This document shows, piece by piece, positions 1 through 7,113 of a stretch of 7,113 bases of DNA. The number at the start of each line of letters is the position of its first letter. Position 1 is the first letter of the stretch. Position numbers and translations under genes: made by a program. Below the pieces are notes generated by a model that saw only the letters and a program-made list of their open reading frames with translations, searched no databases and was not told the origin of the DNA. Source of the stretch: Acidobacteriota bacterium (GTDB lineage Bacteria > Acidobacteriota > Terriglobia > Terriglobales > Acidobacteriaceae); NCBI GenBank assembly GCA_021781255.1, contig JAJXXG010000749.1, forward strand, positions 1 to 7,113, in the 5' to 3' direction.

Positions 1-716
1 AAAGACGGTACCGCTGGAGCCGGCATCGAAGCTGCGGCAGTGACCATCGCGGGAGAGGATTTCGCCGTCTCGGTACAGGTAGCCGAGGCCGTGAGGGATC
101 TCAATGGTGACGCCGCCGGCAAGGGCCATGTCGCACTCGAAGTTGAGGAGGCTCTGGCAGGCGAGATGCACGGCGACCAGCGAGGTGGAACATGCGGTCT
201 GCACGTTGATGCTGGGCCCGCGGAGATCGAGCTGATAGCTGACGCGTGTGGCGAGCACATCTTTGTCGTTGCCGGTCTGCTTGAGCTGAAAGAGCCCGGC
301 CGAAGCGAGGAGGCGGCGATTGGCGAGGAGATTATGGATCAGGTAGGTATTCATCCCCGATCCGCAGAAGACGCCGATGGAGCCGGGGAACAACTGGGGC
401 GGATGGGCAGCATCTTCGAGCGCCTCCCAGGCGCACTCGAGGAAGTGACGATGCTGCGGGTCCATGATGGAGGCATCGCGAGGGCTGAAGCCGAAGAACT
501 GCGCGTCGAAGAGGGGCACGTCGTCAAGGATGGCGGCGCGGCGCACATAATCGGGATTGGCCAGATCTTCAGCAGAGACGCCGGCGGCGAGGAGCTCGGC
601 ATCGGTGAGGTCGCGAATCGACTCCACGCCATCGCGCAGGTTACGCCAGAACTCGGCGGTATTGCGGGCGCCGGGAAAGCGCCCTGCCATGCCGACAATC
701 GCTATCGATGAAGACT

Positions 717-720
<4 letters not shown>
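1..720 (-). CDS. Polyketide synthase, N-terminal ketosynthase domain (partial, continues past left edge)
   Basis: This is the first 240 codons of a type I polyketide synthase; the rest lies beyond base 1. The protein starts almost directly with the ketosynthase (KS) domain: IAIVGMAGRFPGA at residues 6-18, the MDPQHR block at about 86-91, and the active-site motif TACSTS at 175-180, with catalytic Cys177. The two catalytic His residues would be off the window. The stretch GYLYRDGEILSRDGHCRSFD (about 212-231) resembles KS domains that accept aminoacyl chains from an NRPS carrier protein, as in hybrid NRPS-PKS systems. The start ATG overlaps the stop of the upstream NRPS gene in ATGA. Only a poor, distant purine stretch precedes it, so translation is probably coupled to that gene. 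Role: decarboxylative Claisen condensation of the upstream starter with an extender unit. AT, KR and ACP domains are expected downstream but cannot be seen. Leucine codons are mostly CTC (20 of 28 by eye). Confidence 0.95.
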
Positions 721-2580
<1,860 letters not shown>

Positions 2581-2603
<23 letters not shown>

Positions 2604-4341
2604 GGAAATTCTCCACGAAGAGATACTCAATGCCCGTGCCGAGAAACGTCGCGATGGCTTCTTCCGGCGTATTCACGATGGGCTGGCCTTTGACATTGAA
2701 GCTGGTGTTCAACACCATCTGTCGCCCCGTGGTTTTACCGACCTCAACGAGCAGGGCATGGAAGTCAGGATTGTCGCTGCCGCTGACGGTTTGCAAGCGC
2801 GCCGAGCCGTTGACATGCGTAATTGCGGGCAGCAGGTTACGCATCTCAGGACGCACGTTCACGATGCTGATCATATAGGGAAATTCGGCGCCGGGCGCAA
2901 CGTCGAACCAGCGGTGCGCTTCTTCAGCGGCGCAGGCCGGGGCAAAGGGGCGGAAGGCTTCGCGTTTTTTGACCATGGCGTTGATGCGGTCGCGCATCTC
3001 AGGGTGGCCTGGATCGGCAAGGATGCTGCGGTTGCCAAGAGCGCGCGGGCCGTACTCCATGCGTCCGCGGGACCAGGCGATGACACGTCCGTCGGCGATG
3101 AGGCGGGCGGCGGCGGCGCAGGTTTCTCCGGTGGTAGCGTAACGCTTCCACTGCACCTTGCCGCTGAAGCGTTGCAGGGCGGCCTCGACATCGGCGTCGG
3201 TGTAATGGGGGCCGAAGAGCGGCGCGGGAAAGCGCTGGTTGCGAATTTTCTGAGCCAGCGAGGTGCGATAGAGCGCGGCGCCGAGGGCCACACCGTCGTC
3301 GCCGGCCACGGGCTGGACGTAGACCTCATCGAAGAGGTGCGAACGCGTGAGCTTGCCATTGGCGGTGCAGTTGAGGGAGACGCCGCCGGCGAGGGCGAGG
3401 CGGCGCAGGCCTGTCTCTTCGCCAAGGCGCTCGCAGACATGCATGACCACACGCTCCAGGCACTCCTGCAGCGCAGCCGCGACATCCTCATGGCTGGAGT
3501 TTACGGACTGGTCGGGAGCGCGGCGCGGGATCAGATGCTGGTCGAGATAAGCGCGGGTTGCCGTGTAATGCTCGCGCTCCTCGCGGGTGCGATTGAGCTT
3601 GAGCATGGGGATGCGGATGGAGCCGTCGGGACAGAGCTCCACAGCCTCCTGAAAGAACGTGCGATAGTGCGAGGGGTCGCCGTAAGGAGCCAGTCCCATG
3701 ATCTTGTATTCATCGGAGTTGAAATCGAAGCCAAGATGCAGGGTGACGAGCGAATAGAGAATGCCGATGGAGTCATTGGCGGCGACGGTGCGAATTTTCT
3801 CAAACTGGCCGTCGTGGAAGTCGTAGACACTGAGGCTTTCCATCTCGCCCATGGCGTCGTTGACGACGATCAGGCACTCGTCCCAGCCGGAGGTGTAGGC
3901 GGCGCTGGCGGCGTGGGCCAGATGGTGGCCGACCTGATGAACCTTATCGAGGGGAAAGCCGGGCAGATCGCGGCGCACCTGATCGACGAGCGCATCGCGC
4001 GAGAAGACTTTTTCGTAGAGCTCTTTTGAGGTTTCATCGGCCGAGTAGATGCCGCGATAGGGGGCGTAGTCGAATCCGTGCGCGATCTCATCGACTTCGT
4101 CGATGGAGATGCCGGCCTCTTTGAGGCAGTAGTGGATGGCGTCGATAGGAAAATCGCCGGTGTGCTTTTTACCGCTGAAGCGTTCCTGCTCGGCGGCGGC
4201 GACGAGCCGGCCGTCAATGACGAGCGCAGCGGCTGCGTCCATGCCCTGGGCGATGCGGTACTCGCGCTCGTCGAGGTTTTGCCAATGCGCCTTTTTGAAG
4301 GGCATTGCGTTTTCCAGTCCGCTGATTCCGATTACCTTCAT
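2581..4341 (-). CDS. Carbamoyltransferase, NodU/CmcH/TobZ family
   Basis: Complete protein of 586 residues, close to the usual size for TobZ/NodU-type enzymes. Known members make carbamoyl-adenylate from carbamoyl phosphate and ATP, then transfer the carbamoyl group to a hydroxyl, and less often an amine, of a natural product. The N-terminal Kae1-like half shows VGHHLAHAASAAY (137-149), the metal-binding His cluster, followed by VVNDAMGE (159-166) and KIMGLAPYGDPS (213-224). Next come LAGGVSLNCTANGK (317-330) and GDDGVALGAALY (347-358). The C-terminal domain has SRGRMEYGPRALGNRSILAD (424-443), KKREAFRPFAPA (458-469), THVNGSARLQTV (508-519) and NTSFNVKGQPIVNTPEEA (545-562), the conserved carbamoyl-phosphate-handling region. 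The ATG at 4341 is preceded by GGGAG at 5 nt. A longer frame reaching 4443 adds a basic, unconserved stretch without a ribosome site. It is the first gene of the operon, so it is probably a tailoring or starter-modifying enzyme of the same pathway. The acceptor cannot be read from the sequence. Confidence 0.95.
2611..2614 (-). promoter_or_regulatory. Ribosome binding site of the NRPS A-PCP gene
   Basis: GGAG on the minus strand lies 7 nt before the ATG at 2603, inside the last codons of the carbamoyltransferase gene. It supports ATG 2603 over the in-frame TTG at 2630. Confidence 0.65.
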
Positions 4342-4346
4342 CCCTG

Positions 4347-4351
4347 CTCCC
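4347..4351 (-). promoter_or_regulatory. Ribosome binding site of the carbamoyltransferase gene
   Basis: GGGAG on the minus strand ends 5 nt before the ATG at 4341. It decides that start over the longer frame to 4443, whose upstream sequence has no purine-rich site. Confidence 0.7.
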
Positions 4352-4530
4352 GTTCCGATGAGAGTGATGTGCCGTGCTGCCCGGATGGCGGAGACAATGC
4401 GCTGCGCCCCACGGTGAGGGGGGTGTTTTTTCCGCAGACGCATCCGATTGAATTGTCTTGTTTAAACCCGACCAGGACAGGAGCCGACACAGCTTCATTC
4501 CTGCTTACAGACAGACTAGCACCGAGAGGA

Positions 4531-4564
4531 GTTAGGAGAATCCCCCGTATGGGGGAGCGCTAAC
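4531..4564. promoter_or_regulatory. Interrupted dyad, possible operator or RNA hairpin
   Basis: The core TCCCCC (4541-4546), GTAT, GGGGGA (4551-4556) is a perfect 6-bp inverted repeat. It is flanked by a second complementary pair, GTTAG (4531-4535) and CTAAC (4560-4564). It sits between the divergent genes, about 140 bp upstream of the ThuA-like start and 190 bp upstream of the carbamoyltransferase start. The position suits a regulator binding site; no T-run follows on either strand, so it is not an obvious terminator. The binding protein is unknown. Confidence 0.45.
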
Positions 4565-4592
4565 GAGAGTAACTCATTGCGGTAACGATAGT
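4561..4592 (+). repeat. Short direct repeat, 22-bp spacing
   Basis: TAACGAGAGT (4561-4570) recurs as TAACGATAGT (4583-4592): 9 of 10 bases match at a 22-bp period, about two helical turns. It touches the right end of the dyad at 4531-4564. It could be part of a regulator site, but chance is also possible for so short a repeat. Confidence 0.3.
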
Positions 4593-4690
4593 TGCAGACG
4601 AATTGCGATGCGGGCATGGAAGGCGCGGCTGCGGGCACATTTGCTGATGGTCGAGGTTGACCTCCGCTTTGTATGCTTTAACCGACAGTC

Positions 4691-4695
4691 GAGGG
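4691..4695 (+). promoter_or_regulatory. Ribosome binding site of the ThuA-like gene
   Basis: GAGGG lies 6 nt before the ATG at 4702. This start also puts the signal peptide exactly at the N-terminus. The TTG further upstream at 4657 has neither advantage. Confidence 0.65.
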
Positions 4696-4701
4696 CGAGC
4701 G

Positions 4702-5652
4702 ATGAGAGCAGTGGTATGGATGATGGCCGCGGCCGGTATTTTGTGGGGCGCGGGGTGGAATGCGGCGGGGCAGGAGACGCGGGCTGCGATTCCGGTTGCG
4801 ATTATCGACGGAGCGAGCGGCGGCGCATACCATAACTGGCGGCTGACGACGCCGGTGCTGAAGCGGGAGCTGGAAGAGACGGGGCTGTTCTCGGTTACGG
4901 TGCTTACGGCGCCGCCGCCGGGCGGGGACTTTGACAGCTTTCACCCGGAGCTGCACCGCTATCGCGCGGTGGTGATGAATTACGACGGGCCGAGCTGGCC
5001 CGCGGAGCTGCGCGCGGAGTTCGAGCGATTTGTGGCTGGAGGGGGCGGGCTGGTGATTGTGCATGCCGCCGACAACGCTTTTCCCGACTGGCCTGCATAC
5101 AACGAGATGACGGGCATCGGGGGATGGCGGAATCGCGATGAGAAGGCAGGGCCGTACTGGTATTACGAGGACGGAAAGCTGCGCTCGGATGATGCGCCGG
5201 GGCCGGCGGGACGGCACGGAGCGCGCTTGCCGTTTGCGATCACGGCGCGGGCACCGGAGCATCCGATTCTGAAGGGACTGCCTGCGGTGTGGCTGCACGC
5301 CAATGACGAGCTGTACGGAATGCTGCGCGGGCCGGGAAAGAACATGACGGTGCTGGCCACGGCGCACTCCGACCCGAACAACAAGGGCACGGGGCACGAT
5401 GAGCCGATGCTGATGGTGCTGCGCTACGGCAAGGGGCGGATCTTCCATACCACGCTGGGCCATGACGTGTTTGCGATGAGCTGCGTGGGCTTCATAACGA
5501 CGCTGCAGCGCGGGACGGAGTGGGTGGCGACGGGGCGGGTGACGCAAAAGACGCCGAGGGATTTTCCGACGGCGAAGATTGTGAGCTACCGGGCGGATAT
5601 TGCGGAGATGGCCCCGGAGTTTCTGAATGGGGCATCGCCGGTGGCGAAGTGA
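4702..5652 (+). CDS. Secreted ThuA-like domain protein (glutamine amidotransferase-like fold)
   Basis: Protein of 316 residues. Residues 1-23 look like a Sec signal peptide: Arg2, a hydrophobic core of VVWMMAAAGILWGAGW, then a small-residue NAAG before Q24. There is no lipobox Cys. The mature part matches the ThuA family (trehalose-utilisation-like proteins with a class I glutamine amidotransferase-like fold). It shows PVAIIDG (31-37), HNW (44-46), FVAGGGGLVIVHAADNAF (110-127), ITARAPEHPILKGLP (180-194), HANDELYGMLRG (199-210), RYGKGRIFHTTLGHD (241-255) and a C-terminal TLQRGTEWVATG. Family members are linked to disaccharide or polysaccharide breakdown, but the reaction of most is unknown and I assign none here. 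It points away from the biosynthetic operon, with the MFS gene 66 bp downstream. Nothing ties it to the natural-product pathway. Confidence 0.9.
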   Translation: MRAVVWMMAAAGILWGAGWNAAGQETRAAIPVAIIDGASGGAYHNWRLTTPVLKRELEETGLFSVTVLTAPPPGGDFDSFHPELHRYRAVVMNYDGPSWPAELRAEFERFVAGGGGLVIVHAADNAFPDWPAYNEMTGIGGWRNRDEKAGPYWYYEDGKLRSDDAPGPAGRHGARLPFAITARAPEHPILKGLPAVWLHANDELYGMLRGPGKNMTVLATAHSDPNNKGTGHDEPMLMVLRYGKGRIFHTTLGHDVFAMSCVGFITTLQRGTEWVATGRVTQKTPRDFPTAKIVSYRADIAEMAPEFLNGASPVAK

Positions 5653-5675
5653 GCGCGGGCCAAGACCGCGTTCGC

Positions 5676-5681
5676 TATACT
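5676..5681 (+). promoter_or_regulatory. Possible -10 box for the MFS gene
   Basis: TATACT differs at one base from the sigma-70 -10 consensus. It would start transcription near 5688, giving a leader of about 30 nt to the ATG at 5719. The expected -35 position (around 5653-5658) is GC-rich and does not resemble TTGACA, so this is a weak call; read-through from the ThuA-like gene is equally possible. Confidence 0.3.
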
Positions 5682-5718
5682 GAAAGCAGACGGCTTCAGT
5701 CCGTTGATCTTCCAGGCA

Positions 5719-6936
5719 ATGCCAACCTCCGCCACAGCGCGTCATCCGGCACCAGCGCCGGTTCCGGATGAATCCCGAGCTCAAAGCCTGCACATTGCCG
5801 GCTACGTTTACTTCACGTTTGTCTGCTACGTTTCAATCGGGCTGCCGCTGGCGGTGCTGCCGCCGTTTGTGCATCTGCGCATGGGGTACAGCGACGTGCT
5901 GGCGGGACTGGCGATCAGCATCCAGTACATTGCGACGCTGGCGAGCCGGCCATGGGCGGGACGCATCTCCGATCATCTGGGCGCGAAGGTAGCGGTGCTG
6001 TGGGGAATGGCCTGCTGCACGGCGAGCGGCGCGCTGCTGATGGCGGTGGCGGCGCTGGCTTCAATCCACTGGCTGAGCTTTACGGTGCTGATTGCGAGCC
6101 GGCTGGTGCTGGGCGTGGGCGAGAGCCTGGGGGCGACGGGAGCGACGCTGTGGGGGATCTCCGCGACGGGCCAGGAGAACACGGCGCGCGTGATCGGGAT
6201 GAACGGGATCAGCACCTACGGCGGGATGGCGCTGGCGGCGCCGCTGGGCGTGGTTCTGGATGGGCAGTGGGGATTGAACGCGATCGGCATCCTTACGATC
6301 CTGATCGGCTCGGTGAGTTTCGTCATGGCGTGGCGCAAGGATCCGGTTCCGGTGGAGGCCGGGGAGCATCTTCCGTTTGCGCACGTGCTGGGCCGCGTAG
6401 CGCCGCACGGGATGGCGCTGGCGCTGGGCGGGGTGAGCTACAGCGTACTGGCCACGTTCGTCACACTGTTTTACGCGCATCGGCACTGGGCCGGCGCGGC
6501 GCTGTGCCTGACGGCGTTCGGGGTGGGGTTTGTGTTTGTGCGCGTGTTTTTTGTGCGGACAATCAGCCATTTCGGCGGGTTCCCGGTGGGGATTGCCTCG
6601 CTGCTGACCGAGGCGGCGGGGATGGTGCTGCTGTGGCAGTCGGTTTCACCCTGGATGGCAATGGCGGGGGCGGCGATTGGAGGGTTGGGACTGTCGCTGG
6701 TCTTCCCGGCAATCGGCGTGGAGGCGGTGAAGCGGGTGCCTGAGTTCAACCGGGGCACGGCGCTGGGCGTGTACACGGCGTTTGCCGATGTCTCGTTCTT
6801 CATGGTGGGCCCGGTGGCGGGCGTGATCATCGGCTTCTTCGGGTACGCGAGCGTGTTTCTGTTCGCGCTGATCAGCGTGCTGGCCGGTCTGGGGATTGTG
6901 CTGGTGCTGATGCGGATGCGGGTGGACGAAGCTTGA
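5719..6936 (+). CDS. MFS transporter, YfcJ/YhhS-like subfamily
   Basis: Protein of 405 residues with about twelve hydrophobic segments, the standard MFS layout. The residue pattern follows E. coli YfcJ/YhhS closely. Examples are GLPLAVLPPFVH (41-52), the loop 2-3 signature GRISDHLGAK (81-90), SRLVLGVGESLGATGATLWG (127-146), MNGISTYGGMALAAPLG (161-177), LTAFGVGFVFVRV (264-276), and LVFPAIGVEAVKRVPEFNRG (327-346) followed by TALG. It acts in the inner membrane and is probably a proton-driven exporter; the substrate is unknown. The start is uncertain: ATG 5719 was preferred to the in-frame TTG 5704, though neither has a good ribosome site. Residues 1-22 are a polar, Pro/Ala-rich cytoplasmic tail. 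Leucine is encoded almost only by CTG, unlike the PKS on the other side of the window. Export of the operon's product is conceivable, but distance and orientation do not support it. Confidence 0.92.
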   Translation: MPTSATARHPAPAPVPDESRAQSLHIAGYVYFTFVCYVSIGLPLAVLPPFVHLRMGYSDVLAGLAISIQYIATLASRPWAGRISDHLGAKVAVLWGMACCTASGALLMAVAALASIHWLSFTVLIASRLVLGVGESLGATGATLWGISATGQENTARVIGMNGISTYGGMALAAPLGVVLDGQWGLNAIGILTILIGSVSFVMAWRKDPVPVEAGEHLPFAHVLGRVAPHGMALALGGVSYSVLATFVTLFYAHRHWAGAALCLTAFGVGFVFVRVFFVRTISHFGGFPVGIASLLTEAAGMVLLWQSVSPWMAMAGAAIGGLGLSLVFPAIGVEAVKRVPEFNRGTALGVYTAFADVSFFMVGPVAGVIIGFFGYASVFLFALISVLAGLGIVLVLMRMRVDEA

Positions 6937-6964
6937 GACGGCTGGCGCGGGAACGCGCGCGGCG

Positions 6965-7002
6965 GCAGCGGGTTTTGCACCGGTCCCGGTGCAAAAGGCT
7001 GC
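6965..7002. terminator. Strong hairpin after the MFS gene, possible terminator
   Basis: TTTTGCACCG (6973-6982) and CGGTGCAAAA (6987-6996) form a perfect 10-bp stem around a GTCC loop. The stem is extended by GCAGC (6965-6969) pairing with GCTGC (6998-7002) across a small internal loop. It begins 28 nt after the stop codon. No U-tract follows, so a classical intrinsic terminator is not shown; it could be a transcript-end stabiliser or a repeat element. Confidence 0.4.
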
Positions 7003-7032
7003 ATTTCTGCACTGAGGGTGGTGCATTTCCGC
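7000..7032 (+). repeat. Direct repeat TGCATTTCNGC, 22-bp spacing
   Basis: TGCATTTCTGC (7000-7010) and TGCATTTCCGC (7022-7032) match at 10 of 11 bases with a 22-bp period. The first copy overlaps the end of the hairpin. Function unknown. Confidence 0.3.
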
Positions 7033-7113
7033 GGATTGAGCCCCCTAAAAAATGTTTTGATAGATCCTGCAAATAAGATCTTTATTTTCAGCGGTTTGCG
7101 CGATGTTAAAAGA

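Larger units (their letters stand above)
4342..4701. other. Divergent intergenic region between the biosynthetic operon and the ThuA-like gene
   Basis: About 360 bp with no credible gene. It must carry the promoter of the minus-strand operon and probably that of the plus-strand gene. By eye I find no well-spaced sigma-70 pair on either strand. On the plus strand TTGACC at 4657 and TATGCT at 4672 are only 9 bp apart. Visible structure: a GTTTAAAC palindrome at 4460-4467, an interrupted dyad at 4531-4564 and a direct repeat at 4561-4592. No tRNA or riboswitch was recognised. Confidence 0.6.
6937..7113. other. Non-coding tail downstream of the MFS gene
   Basis: No gene is seen. The first 65 bases are GC-rich and hold a hairpin, followed by two TGCATTTC repeats. 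From about 7040 the sequence becomes AT-rich, including a CCCCCTAAAAAATG stretch and a small AT dyad: AAATAA at 7071-7076 and TTATTT at 7082-7087, around AAGATCTT. The AT-rich part may be the promoter region of a gene beyond the right edge, but no box pair is convincing. Confidence 0.5.

Noticed and set aside
40..711. 223-codon plus-strand frame over the KS region
   Set aside because: The minus strand encodes an intact KS with TACSTS and MDPQHR; the plus frame is its shadow.
4407..4431. Possible plus-strand terminator (CCCC, loop, GGGG, then T6)
   Set aside because: The stem is only about 4 bp and does not abut the T-run cleanly. No plus-strand gene ends there, and it lies in the likely leader of the minus-strand operon.
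4608..4835. Small plus-strand frame of 75 codons
   Set aside because: It overlaps the signal-peptide region of the ThuA-like gene in another frame, and shows no motif or ribosome site.
5654..5670. CGCGG / CCGCG inverted repeat right after the ThuA-like stop
   Set aside because: Five-base stem with a 7-nt loop and no T-run; too common in high-GC DNA to call a terminator.
5704..5718. TTG at 5704 as the start of the MFS gene
   Set aside because: It adds five residues with no family support and no ribosome site; ATG 5719 is simpler, though the choice is not certain.
4678..5793. 371-codon minus-strand frame over the ThuA-like gene
   Set aside because: Arg/Pro/His-rich translation typical of an antisense shadow; it spans a gene end and an intergenic gap.
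5952..6743. 263-codon plus-strand frame inside the MFS gene
   Set aside because: Gly/Ala/Arg-rich out-of-frame reading of a clear membrane transporter.
7071..7087. AAATAA / TTATTT dyad around AAGATCTT
   Set aside because: The stem is only A-T pairs and short; reported as part of the AT-rich tail rather than as a terminator or operator.

Overview
The window holds the first three genes of a hybrid NRPS-PKS biosynthetic operon, all on the minus strand and running off the left edge. A non-coding stretch of about 360 bp separates them from two plus-strand genes, a secreted ThuA-like protein and a YfcJ/YhhS-type MFS transporter. GC is high throughout except for the AT-rich last 80 bases. A secreted ThuA-family protein beside a hybrid megasynthase would fit Acidobacteriota (Terriglobia-like soil bacteria). 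That placement is inferred from gene content and style only; there is no rRNA or other marker here.

Minus strand, in transcription order. (1) 4341-2581: a complete 586-residue carbamoyltransferase of the NodU/CmcH/TobZ family. (2) 2603-717: a stand-alone adenylation-thiolation protein of 628 residues with no condensation domain. Its specificity residues read D-I-L-Q-L-G-M-I-W-K, which points to glycine. (3) 720 to beyond base 1: the first 240 residues of a polyketide synthase that opens with a hybrid-type ketosynthase carrying its catalytic Cys. The genes overlap by 23 bp and by 4 bp (ATGA), so they are almost certainly one translationally coupled transcript. The natural reading is an initiation module: glycine is activated and loaded on the carrier protein, then passed to the first PKS module, with the carbamoyltransferase modifying either the starter amine or a later hydroxyl group.

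Region 4342-4701 contains the Shine-Dalgarno sites of the two diverging genes, an interrupted dyad (GTTAG / TCCCCC-GTAT-GGGGGA / CTAAC) and a short direct repeat. I see no confident -35/-10 pair there.

Plus strand: the ThuA-like protein (4702-5652) has an N-terminal signal peptide. It is followed 66 bp later by the 405-residue MFS transporter (5719-6936), which has a possible -10 box in the gap. Downstream lie a strong hairpin at 6965-7002, a pair of 22-bp-spaced repeats and an AT-rich tail without a recognisable gene. These two genes look like neighbouring chromosome rather than part of the biosynthetic operon, and their leucine codon use differs sharply from that of the PKS.
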